Origin: Microvirga lenta
Lineage (GTDB): Bacteria > Pseudomonadota > Alphaproteobacteria > Rhizobiales > Beijerinckiaceae
DNA length: 64,000 nt
Direction: 5' to 3'
Assembly: GCF_020532555.1 (NCBI RefSeq)
Contig: NZ_JAJBBR010000010.1
Span: forward strand, 111,206-175,205
The position numbers and the translations under genes were made by a program. How positions within the stretch are numbered: position 1 is the first letter of the stretch; every line of letters begins with the position of its first letter. Under the pieces are notes generated by a model. It made no database searches and had not been told where the DNA came from. It was given only the letters and a program-made list of their open reading frames with translations. This document shows, one piece after another, positions 1-7,341 of this stretch.

Positions 1-1
1 T

Positions 2-589
2 TTGGAATACATGCACATCGGCTTTGGGCCAAGAAGCCTAGAAGAATTGGCTGAGCAAGAGTTCGACAGGAGCAGAGTTGATCTTCAGCCGATCCCTTTT
101 GGGACTGTGGACCAGAAGGCTCTCTCTCTGGCCCATATGCTGAAAGCCGAGCTGTCGGAGCGGGAGGCGGCAAGCGAACTCTGTGTCGATTCCCTGATCA
201 CCTTGTTTGGGATTCATCTGCTGCGCACCTATGTCGGCTCGGGCAAAGGTCCCAAAGCTCGAGGGGGATTGCCGGCGCACAAGGCGCGGCGGGTGCGGGA
301 CTACCTCCAGGAAAACCTCTCCCGCAAGGTGTCGGTGGCTGATCTTGCGGCTCTGTGCGGGCTCTCGCCGGGGCACTTCATCCAGGCTTTCAGTAAGACC
401 TTCGGGCAATCCCCTCACCGATACCTGCTCCACCTCCGCCTCAGTGCAGCCGAGATGATGTTGTTCGGTAGTGATCTGCCGATTACAGAGGTTGCTTACC
501 GGAGCGGGTTTTCCAGCCAGAGCCATCTGACCACCGCCATGCGCAAGTACAAGAATCTGACCCCTGCTCAACTGCGGGGAGCCAAATAG
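2..589 (+). CDS. AraC-family transcriptional regulator, 5' end cut by window edge
   Basis: DNA-binding regulator. About residues 95-190 of the visible 195 form the double helix-turn-helix of the AraC/XylS family, with the usual signatures: GLSPGHFIQAF in the first helix-turn-helix, SPHRYLLHLRL in the linker helix, and LPITEVAYRSGFSSQSHLT in the second. The reading frame is open to the first bases (TTG at 2, ATG at 11). Full-length relatives are about 280-300 residues, so the start and most of the sensor domain probably lie upstream of the window. The next gene downstream is a large RTX surface protein 223 bases away on the same strand. A regulatory link is possible but nothing in the sequence proves it. 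Confidence 0.85.
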   Translation: MEYMHIGFGPRSLEELAEQEFDRSRVDLQPIPFGTVDQKALSLAHMLKAELSEREAASELCVDSLITLFGIHLLRTYVGSGKGPKARGGLPAHKARRVRDYLQENLSRKVSVADLAALCGLSPGHFIQAFSKTFGQSPHRYLLHLRLSAAEMMLFGSDLPITEVAYRSGFSSQSHLTTAMRKYKNLTPAQLRGAK

Positions 590-602
590 AATTTCGCCCG
601 GT

Positions 603-614
603 CCGACCGGTCGG
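603..614. promoter_or_regulatory. 12-bp perfect palindrome just after the AraC gene
   Basis: CCGACCGGTCGG is a perfect palindrome located 13 bases after the AraC-type stop codon. It could be an operator half of the intergenic region, or a chance GC-rich palindrome. No binding protein is known. Confidence 0.2.
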
Positions 615-633
615 AGGAGGTGAGCTCACACTC

Positions 634-659
634 GGCCAGGAGATCGCTCTATCCTGGCC
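634..659 (+). terminator. stem-loop after the AraC gene
   Basis: Perfect 8-bp inverted repeat GGCCAGGA / TCCTGGCC with a 10-base loop, 45 bases after the AraC-type stop. No T tract follows, so it is either a weak terminator or a structured element of the intergenic region. Confidence 0.35.
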
Positions 660-716
660 ATATAGAGCTTACCGCCGAAAGTTCTTGAAATCCTTGGATC
701 AGACAAATGCGTTCGC

Positions 717-747
717 AGGATTTTGAAATGATCTAAGGATTTTGAAA
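717..747 (+). repeat. direct repeat AGGATTTTGAAA x2, 19-bp period
   Basis: Two identical copies of AGGATTTTGAAA at 717-728 and 736-747, spaced 19 bases start to start, 65-96 bases upstream of the GTG of the RTX surface-protein gene. Tandem direct repeats with about two helical turns are the usual form of binding sites for AraC-type and response regulators, so this is a candidate activator site. The role is inferred. Confidence 0.4.
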
Positions 748-812
748 GACGACAGGACTGCATACCGCGAGAACAGGACCCAGCTTTCTTCTAATCCTTT
801 GGGGGTAGGGTC

Positions 813-3800
813 GTGTCACACATTTTCAATTCCAAAGACGTCCTGTATCTCATCGACCAATCTGTCTCGGATGTCGCAAGCATTGTGAGTGCGATCCCAG
901 CCTCGGCTGAGGTGAAGATCATTTGCTCAAGCGAGGACGGAATTGCTCAAATCCGTTCTGCCCTAGCTGGGAAGCACAACATCTCCGCTATCCACCTTGT
1001 GAGCCATGGCCAGCCGGGGGGCATCGTGCTGGGGACCAGTGTCATTGACGCCGTCACCCTTGACGCCCGCGCAGAGGATTTCGTCGACATCGGCAGGGCT
1101 CTCGCGCCCGATGCGGATCTCGTGATCTATGGGTGCAACGTGGCCGAGGGAGAGGGCGGGAAGGCCTTCCTCGCCCAACTGGCTGGCCTGACCGGCACGA
1201 ACGTGGCCGCTTCGGAGACTCCAACCGGCGCCGCGCACCTGGGTGGCGACTGGAATTTGGACATTCGGCTAGGAAGAGTCCAGACGCCGCTTTTGAACAT
1301 CCCGTCCTATTCAGGTGTCCTAGCGGCGCCAGTCATCGGCGGCCTCTCGCCCATTGCCTACACTGAGGACGGCGCCCCCCAGACTCTTGGGTCAGGGGTT
1401 ACTTTCACCGGCGGCTTGGGTTACGCGGGCGGCTCAATCACCTTCGATGTGAGTGGGTCTGATCCCGGCGACCAGCTATCACTGTTCAGCGATAGTGATC
1501 CCAATGCAACGGGAGCCATTTCCGTTGATGCCTCCGGCAATGTCTATCTCGGCAATGGAACCGGTCGCGATCTTCTCGGCACAGTGGACGCAACCGAGAA
1601 CGGTCAGAATGGGCAGCCGCTGACGGTACATTTCATCGGCAACTCGACCGGCGTTTTCAACGACTCGAGCTTCGAAAGCGATGATCCGACTACCGGATGG
1701 CAGTCGGAATGGACCGTTGTGGAAGACCGTGTCATTCTCGGCACTGACAACATCGCCGGTTGGCCGTCTCCCGTCGATAGCACCATGCCGCCCGGCAATG
1801 ACGGAACTATATCCCCCGGCGACGATGGTCCGATGGTGGATCCATTGGCCTTCAGTGTGGACGTGGTGACTGGTGGGAGCAATGCGTCCGCTGGGAATCG
1901 CGGTCTGCGCCTCCACAGCCAGGATGATACTGCTGATCCGGGGCAGCTGAACTCGGAGCCGTTCGGCATCATCCGTGGGCCCTATGTTTATTCCGATGCG
2001 TTTGCCGCAAACGCCGGCGATATTCTCCGCTTTGACTGGAAGGCGGAGGGCGGCGACGATGCCTTCGACGCTTTCGGCTATCTGTTGAACGCGGATACGG
2101 GTGAGACTGTCATCTGCCTCAATCAGAGTGGTGCCAGCACGACTGCCACCACGCCTTGGACGACCGCGGGCGTGATCGTTCCCTCTGCCGGGAACTGGCA
2201 GTTTGTATTTGTCTCCGGCAGCTTCGACTATACAGGCGGCCAAAAGACTGGCGGTTCGCTTTATATCGACAACTTTTCCGTGCAGCGAGCCGTTGTGAAT
2301 GACGCGGTTCTCAGTACCCTGGCGCAGCATGTCCAATACGAGACCACATCCGACACGCCGCCGGATGCGCCTCGGACGATTGATGTGGATGTAGTAGACG
2401 GCATCGGCGATCAGGAAACAGCCAACACCACTATTGACATTACTCCTACCAACGACGCTGCAGTCCTGTCGTCTGATATCAAGGATCTGACGCAGACGAG
2501 TTCTGTCCTGTCGACGAATGGCACGCTGACCATCTCGGACGTGGATAGCCCTGCAGCCTTTGTGCCGCAGACGGGCACAACAGGCCAGTACGGCTCCTTC
2601 TCGATTGGCGCGAACGGCACGTGGTCCTATGTCGCCTCGTCAGCGCATGCGGCGCTGAAAGATGGCGAGAAAGTCTCCGACGTGTTCGAGGTGTTCAGCG
2701 CAGACGGCACCAAGACGACGGTGACGGTGAATATTACCGGCACCAATGACGCGGCGCAGCTGTCGTCTGACGCCGTGACCCTAACGGAAGGTGACACGGC
2801 GGCGGCGATCAGCTCCACCGGACAGCTCACCATCACAGATGTGGACAGTCCTGCAACCTTCTTGGCCCAGTCGAACGTGGCGGGCCAGTACGGTTCCTTC
2901 TCGATTGGCACAGATGGCAAATGGACCTATGCAGCCTCCTCGGCACACGACGAGTTCCAAGCCGGCCAGACCTACACCGACACCTTCACCGTCACATCTG
3001 CTGACGGCACCACGACTACAGTGACGGTCAACCTAACAGGTACCAATGACGCGGCGGTTCTGTCGTCGGACACCAAGACCTTGATCGAAACAGACTCTGT
3101 TCTGTCGACGAACGGGCAACTGACCATCACGGATGTGGACAGCCCTGCAACCTTTGTAGCGCAATCGAACGTGGCGGGACAATATGGCACCTTCACGATC
3201 GGCACGGACGGTAAGTGGAACTACGTGGCGTCCTCAGCGCATGACGAGTTCGAGGCTGGTCAGATCTATACCGATACCTTCACTGTCACGTCGGCTGACG
3301 GCACCACGACGACAGTGACAGTAAATCTGACGGGTACGAACGACGCAGGATCCGGCGGGGTGCACGTAGCAGGCGAGCCTACTCAAGGCAAGATGCTGAC
3401 CGCCACCAACAACGTGGCCGATGCTGAGGGTATCGATCCGTCCAGCGTTGCTTATCAATGGCAGCGCAGACAGCCAGACGGCACCTGGGTCAACATCATC
3501 GGTGCAACGGGAGCGAACTATGCGCTCACGCAGGATGATGTCGATGCCGGCCATGTACGGGCAGTGATGAGCTACACCGATCTCGGCGGTACATTCGAGA
3601 CGGTGGCGGGCGACGCCATCCCTGTAGCGAATGCCAACGACGCCCCCACAGGCGCTGTGACGATCACTGGCGAGGCACGGGAGGGCCAACCCCTGACAGC
3701 CGTCAACAACCTGGCTGACGCGGATGGCTTGGGCACGCTCACTTACCAGTGGATGGCTGATGGTGTAGCGATCCAGGGAGCCACAGGCGCGACCTTAACC

Positions 3801-4667
3801 CTTACCCCGGATGAGGTCGGAAAGGCGATAACCGTCGTGGTCAGCTACACTGACGGGTACGGCGCCAATGAAAGTGTATCTTCCCCGGCAAGCTCGGTAG
3901 TCGTTAAGGGCAATGCCGGCGATGATCAGTTCTATGGCGGATCCGGCAATGACCAACTTTTCGGGGGCACCGGCGAGGACTTGCTCTACGGTTACGACGG
4001 ACGTGACAGGCTCTTCGGAGAGGCCGGCAACGACACGATCAACGGTGGCGCAGACAACGACACCATCTATGGTGGCGCTGGAGATGATCGATTGTTCGGC
4101 AACTCCGGCAAGGATCGTCTCTACGGTAACGAGGGGCGCGACAAGCTTTCTGGAGGTGCCAGCAATGACACGATTAGCGGCGGGGCTGACAATGACATCG
4201 TCGACGGCGGATCTGGCAACGATCGGCTCTATGGCGACGCCGGCAATGACGCCTTAAAGGGCGGCAGTGGCAACGACCGGATCGTAGGCGGCCTCGGCCG
4301 GGACAAACTGTATGGCGGGTCTGGCGCGGACGTGTTCGATTTCAATTCGATCCAGGAAAGCCGAGTGGGATCGCAGCGCGATACCATCTATGACTTCCAG
4401 TCTGGGCGGGATCTAATCGACCTGCGAGGGATCGATGCAAACGAAGCCCGCAAAGGCAACCAAGCGTTCACCTGGTCCTGCATGGACATGGCCTTCGTGA
4501 ACCCGGACGAGGCCGACGCGTCGCTGTTGAAGACCGACTTCACCGGCAAGGCAGGGCAGTTGCGGTATGACCGCGGCATCCTCATGGGTGACACGGACGG
4601 CGACCGCAAGGCCGACTTCCAGATCAAGGTTATCGGCCATTTCTCGGTCGGAGACCTGCTTCTGTAA
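813..4667 (+). CDS. DUF4347 / VCBS / RTX-repeat large surface or secreted protein
   Basis: A 1284-residue mosaic extracellular protein. In order: DUF4347 (about 8-170, with IHLVSHGQPG and VIYGCNVAEG); a linker with a beta-sandwich-like stretch (170-545); three tandem VCBS repeats of about 100 residues (545-845); two bacterial Ig-like repeats (848-1033); GGxGxDxL-type calcium-binding RTX nonapeptides (1034-1170); and a serralysin-like C-terminal block (DVFDFNSIQES, DTIYDFQSGRDLIDLRGID). RTX proteins of this kind leave the cell by type I secretion through an uncleaved C-terminal signal, and no N-terminal signal peptide is present. No catalytic domain is recognisable, so adhesion or surface coating is inferred. 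The start is GTG at 813 with a G-rich site (GGGGGTAGGG) just upstream. No type I exporter gene is in the window. Confidence 0.85.
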   Translation: MSHIFNSKDVLYLIDQSVSDVASIVSAIPASAEVKIICSSEDGIAQIRSALAGKHNISAIHLVSHGQPGGIVLGTSVIDAVTLDARAEDFVDIGRALAPDADLVIYGCNVAEGEGGKAFLAQLAGLTGTNVAASETPTGAAHLGGDWNLDIRLGRVQTPLLNIPSYSGVLAAPVIGGLSPIAYTEDGAPQTLGSGVTFTGGLGYAGGSITFDVSGSDPGDQLSLFSDSDPNATGAISVDASGNVYLGNGTGRDLLGTVDATENGQNGQPLTVHFIGNSTGVFNDSSFESDDPTTGWQSEWTVVEDRVILGTDNIAGWPSPVDSTMPPGNDGTISPGDDGPMVDPLAFSVDVVTGGSNASAGNRGLRLHSQDDTADPGQLNSEPFGIIRGPYVYSDAFAANAGDILRFDWKAEGGDDAFDAFGYLLNADTGETVICLNQSGASTTATTPWTTAGVIVPSAGNWQFVFVSGSFDYTGGQKTGGSLYIDNFSVQRAVVNDAVLSTLAQHVQYETTSDTPPDAPRTIDVDVVDGIGDQETANTTIDITPTNDAAVLSSDIKDLTQTSSVLSTNGTLTISDVDSPAAFVPQTGTTGQYGSFSIGANGTWSYVASSAHAALKDGEKVSDVFEVFSADGTKTTVTVNITGTNDAAQLSSDAVTLTEGDTAAAISSTGQLTITDVDSPATFLAQSNVAGQYGSFSIGTDGKWTYAASSAHDEFQAGQTYTDTFTVTSADGTTTTVTVNLTGTNDAAVLSSDTKTLIETDSVLSTNGQLTITDVDSPATFVAQSNVAGQYGTFTIGTDGKWNYVASSAHDEFEAGQIYTDTFTVTSADGTTTTVTVNLTGTNDAGSGGVHVAGEPTQGKMLTATNNVADAEGIDPSSVAYQWQRRQPDGTWVNIIGATGANYALTQDDVDAGHVRAVMSYTDLGGTFETVAGDAIPVANANDAPTGAVTITGEAREGQPLTAVNNLADADGLGTLTYQWMADGVAIQGATGATLTLTPDEVGKAITVVVSYTDGYGANESVSSPASSVVVKGNAGDDQFYGGSGNDQLFGGTGEDLLYGYDGRDRLFGEAGNDTINGGADNDTIYGGAGDDRLFGNSGKDRLYGNEGRDKLSGGASNDTISGGADNDIVDGGSGNDRLYGDAGNDALKGGSGNDRIVGGLGRDKLYGGSGADVFDFNSIQESRVGSQRDTIYDFQSGRDLIDLRGIDANEARKGNQAFTWSCMDMAFVNPDEADASLLKTDFTGKAGQLRYDRGILMGDTDGDRKADFQIKVIGHFSVGDLLL
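2452..3348 (+). repeat. three tandem ~300-bp VCBS repeats
   Basis: Three in-frame copies of about 300 bases, each opening with a TGTCGTCTGA-like stretch after ACCAACGAC/ACCAATGAC. They encode the VCBS units with the SxADGTxTTVTVNxTGTNDA ending. Copies 2 and 3 are closest to each other, suggesting recent duplication. Confidence 0.8.
3912..4330 (+). repeat. RTX nonapeptide-coding repeats
   Basis: Tandem 27-base units coding for GGxGNDxLx nonapeptides, which bind calcium and fold as a parallel beta-roll after export in RTX proteins. Confidence 0.85.
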
Positions 4668-4677
4668 GATGACCAAA

Positions 4678-4709
4678 GCAAGGCAGGAGAAATTTTCGTC
4701 CTGCCTTGC
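4678..4709 (+). terminator. stem-loop after the RTX surface-protein gene
   Basis: Perfect 11-bp inverted repeat GCAAGGCAGGA / TCCTGCCTTGC with a 10-base loop, 10 bases after the stop codon. There is no T run on the plus side, so termination efficiency is uncertain. Confidence 0.6.
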
Positions 4710-4812
4710 GCCTTACCCATGAACATAGCTCGTGAGTGCTGGATGTTGCCGCGTGGTGACAGGCATAACACGACCGTTGCCCTATAGTCCGGCCAAATCA
4801 TCGGAGATCATG

Positions 4813-5571
4813 ATGAAGTTCCTCCTCCTCTCTGCGGCAGCCCTGATCGCCGGAACGGCGCTGGCGGCAGCGGATGACCTGCCCGTGATCGTCAACCCCA
4901 CCCTCAACTGGACGGGCTTCTATGCAGGTGTTCACGGCGCCTGGATCCGTAACATTGGCGATGCAGTCCGCACCGGAATTGTGGGAGTGCCGGCAACCGC
5001 GGTTCCAAATCGCACCAACCTTGGTGACGATGGGCTCGGGGGCGGTGGACAGATCGGCTACCAAATGCAGTTCGGGAATGTCGTTGCAGGCATTGAAACC
5101 GATTTCACGCTGGCGGACGTGGGTCGCGCGCGTAGCAGCGTGAGCCCGGCGAGTGCAGACCCGGCGTGCCAATGCACAGCTACTACGGAGCTCAGCTCCG
5201 AAATGAACTGGTTTGGCAGCGTAAGAGGGCGTGTCGGCGTGGCAGTGCCAGATCTTGGGACGTTCTTTGACCGCTCGCTGATTTACCTCACAGGCGGCTT
5301 GGCCTATGCCCAGATCGAGCACAGGGGACAGATCACAGTCACTCCGCCTGGCGTTGGGCTCCAGGCAACGAGTGATGACGTGAAGACGGGCTTTACGGTC
5401 GGCGCGGGAACTGAGATCGCCCTGACGCAGAATGTGTCGATCAAGTCAGAGACGCTCTACTATAATCTCAAGGACGAGAACCTGACGCTCGCGCGGGCGG
5501 GCGACCAGGCGGCCTACCGTTTTAAGAGCGACGGCTGGATCAGCCGCATCGGCGTCAACGTACGCTTCTGA
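4813..5571 (+). CDS. Omp25/31-like outer-membrane beta-barrel porin-family protein
   Basis: A 252-residue outer-membrane protein. The first ~20 residues (MKFLLLSAAALIAGTALAAA) are a signal peptide. The mature part opens with NWTGFYAGVHGAW, alternates short amphipathic strands with loops (GGQIGYQMQFG, NWFGSVRGRVGVAV, YLTGGLAYAQIEH, GFTVGAGTEIAL) and ends RIGVNVRF with a C-terminal aromatic, as in the OmpA-like/Omp25/31 barrels of Rhizobiales. ATG 4813 was chosen because GGAG (4803-4806) sits 6 bases upstream; ATG 4810 directly before it is also possible. Two cysteines in a loop (ACQC) are unusual for this family. It is monocistronic, following a stem-loop. Confidence 0.85.
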   Translation: MKFLLLSAAALIAGTALAAADDLPVIVNPTLNWTGFYAGVHGAWIRNIGDAVRTGIVGVPATAVPNRTNLGDDGLGGGGQIGYQMQFGNVVAGIETDFTLADVGRARSSVSPASADPACQCTATTELSSEMNWFGSVRGRVGVAVPDLGTFFDRSLIYLTGGLAYAQIEHRGQITVTPPGVGLQATSDDVKTGFTVGAGTEIALTQNVSIKSETLYYNLKDENLTLARAGDQAAYRFKSDGWISRIGVNVRF

Positions 5572-6498
5572 TCGCGGGCGCCCGGCGTGATAGGGGTTGT
5601 TCCAGCCTGTCACGCCACATTACATAGTGGCGAATCCTATTGATAGATATGTTACGGATTGGGCCAAACGCCGTCGCGGCAACAGAGCGCGGCGCGCTTA
5701 TTCTCACGCATGCGCAACGCCACAAGCCCTTGCATCGGGCGATTCCCATTAGATGCGTCGCGAGCCGCCTTCGACGTTAGGTCGTCGTGCGATGTGCAAT
5801 GCCCGATGTAATCCGGCACTCGGTAGCCTCAAGCGCCTGAAAGGCTGCGGCTTCGCCTGGATCCATTTTCTTGGGCTCTGCCGGCAACAGACCCTTGCAT
5901 ACTCACAAAGCCGGTTCTCGTGTAACCGATTGAATGAAGAATCATGAGCAACTAAGATCGAGAACAGCATGACTATCTGGAGTGCATTGATGCTGCTCTA
6001 GCCTAGTACAAGAAGGCAACTCGCGTTAGCTTGGGCTGGCTGACAGTCCGCGCAACCGCGGTCCTCCCCCTCATGGTCCTCCATATCTTCTTTCCAGTAT
6101 TGTCTTAGAGTGGCTTCATTCAGATGATTTCGCGACATCGGACCGAGAACCAGAGAGGTCCCGAAGTGGCATAGTCTGGCTGCGCTTTTGCCGCGCTCGT
6201 CCGTAAGTTGTCGGGCTTCGAGCTACGTAAGGAGCACGTCCCAGGTTACAATCCTCTTTCTGTGCCGCTGATCGGCCCACCGAAAGCTGGGCGCGGCAGG
6301 GAGGCGATCATAGACCATTGCCGGAAGGTCCCCTGTGAGCTTCCGCACGTTACCAATCATCTCGTCTCGGTCTCCGTGTGGCATTTCGGAGGGCGGACGT
6401 GAGGGTCAAGTGTCGCGAACGGGGTGTCGTCGTCCCAGCATCAGGATAGATGTCGGCCGTTCTCATCCAAGAGATACTCGTGAGACTTCCGTCATCTA
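5572..6498. other. 927-bp interval without a convincing gene
   Basis: Lies between the porin gene and the IS element. All six frames are broken into short open stretches with no recognisable domain and no good ribosome site. Composition looks less GC-biased at third positions than in the flanking core. It probably holds decayed accessory DNA. One weak minus-strand candidate is listed separately. Confidence 0.6.
5998..6138 (-). CDS. possible 46-residue acidic small ORF
   Basis: An ATG-started minus-strand frame encoding 46 residues, rich in Asp/Glu and with a CADCQ motif. It has no clear ribosome-binding site and no family that I recognise. It is listed only because the interval holds no better candidate; it may equally be non-coding. 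Confidence 0.15.
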   Translation of the reverse strand: MSRNHLNEATLRQYWKEDMEDHEGEDRGCADCQPAQANASCLLVLG

Positions 6499-6518
6499 CG
6501 GCCTGTTAGGGCTTGAAC
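6499..6518. repeat. left terminal inverted repeat of the IS
   Basis: First 11 bases match the right end perfectly in inverse orientation, then two mismatches and further pairing through CTTGA and CC. Confidence 0.8.
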
Positions 6519-6564
6519 CCTTTGCACCTGGAGGCGTTTCGCTCGTCCCGTCTGAGGAGGAGCC

Positions 6565-7334
6565 ATGCTGACGGATGCACAATGGGCGATGCTGGAGCCG
6601 CTGGTGGAGCAATGCCGTCCCAAGGGTAAGACACCACCGCAGGATCTGCGTCGGACACTCGAGGCGATCCTGTGGCGGCACGAGAATGGTGCCAAATGGC
6701 GCTCGGTGCCCGCTGAACTGCGCCCGTGGTGGCGAGCGGCTCAGACCTTCATCCGCTGGGCTCGCCTGGGTGTCTGGGAGCGTCTGCTCAACCTGGTGCA
6801 GGAGCGCGGCATCCAGCTCGGCATGACCTTTCTGGACGGGACGAATGTGCGGGCGCACCAGAAGGCCGCCGGGGCGCGGCGAAAAGGGGCTCTCAAGCTC
6901 AACGAGACCATCGTGAAGCACTTGGCCGCTCTCGTGGTGGCTATGGCACCAAGGCTTGTGTGATCGCCGACGCTCTCGGACGCGCGATCGCGTTTCGGAT
7001 TGCCCCCGGTCAGGCGCATGAGTTGCCTGACGCCATTCCACTGATCGATAGTCTACCAGGTGTGCCTGCTTGGGTGGTGGCCGATCGTGGCTACTCCAGT
7101 CACAGCTTCCGCGAGCACATCTGGAGCCTCGGTGCGAGGCCGGCAATCCCGGCCAAGTCCAATGAGGCACCGGTAGCCTGTCCGGACTGGATTTATAACA
7201 ATCGCAATGTCGTCGAGCGCCTCTGGGCCAGGCTGAAAGAGTGGCGCGCCATTGCAACTCGTTACGAAAAGACTGCCTCATCGTTCATGGGCATTCTCTG
7301 TCTGGCCGCTACTCTCGATTGGATCAAGTGCTAA
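6565..7334 (+). CDS. IS5-family DDE transposase, two frames joined by -1 frameshift
   Basis: The transposase moves the surrounding element. Frame A runs from ATG 6565 (strong GAGGAGGAG upstream) to 6963 and holds the N-terminal DUF4096-like domain (LTDAQWAMLEPLV, WRHENGAKWRSVP) and the first catalytic Asp (FLDGTNVRAHQKA). Frame B carries ALGRSRGGYGTKACVIAD, the second Asp (VVADRGYSS) and the Glu region (NVVERLWARLKEWRAIATRYEK), ending at 7334 inside the right terminal repeat. Family alignment places the switch at AAAAGGGG (6882-6889): an A_AAA slip by -1 joins HQKAAGARRK to RGSQAQRDHREALGRS. All three catalytic regions are intact, so the element may still be active. Confidence 0.85.
6882..6889 (+). 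promoter_or_regulatory. candidate -1 ribosomal frameshift site in the transposase
   Basis: AAAAGGGG overlaps the codon AAA (6883-6885) of frame A. Slipping back one base leads into frame B, which continues the conserved transposase sequence. IS5-family members of this group commonly use such a shift; a fixed mutation is the alternative. Confidence 0.55.
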
Positions 7335-7341
7335 CAGGCCG
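7322..7341. repeat. right terminal inverted repeat of the IS
   Basis: Ends CTAACAGGCCG, exact reverse complement of the left end. The transposase stop codon TAA lies within it. Confidence 0.8.

Larger units (their letters stand above)
6499..7341 (+). mobile_element. complete IS5-family insertion sequence (IS427-like group)
   Basis: 843-bp element. The left end CGGCCTGTTAG (6499-6509) is the exact reverse complement of the right end CTAACAGGCCG (7331-7341). The match continues imperfectly to about 20 bp on each side (CTTGA block and CC). The dinucleotide TA flanks both ends (6497-6498 and 7342-7343) within a CTAG target, as expected for the IS427 group. The single transposase is split over two frames. 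The right side interrupts a phage tape-measure reading frame. Confidence 0.85.

Noticed and set aside
3912..4330. possible CRISPR-like or minisatellite array
   Set aside because: The periodicity is that of in-frame RTX nonapeptide codons; there are no conserved repeats with unique spacers.
5753..5947. 64-residue plus-strand frame in the gene-poor interval
   Set aside because: No ribosome site, no domain, and overlapped by equally long frames on the other strand.
6502..6520. tRNA-like GGTTCAAGCCC on the minus strand
   Set aside because: It is part of the IS left terminal repeat and no cloverleaf can be built around it.
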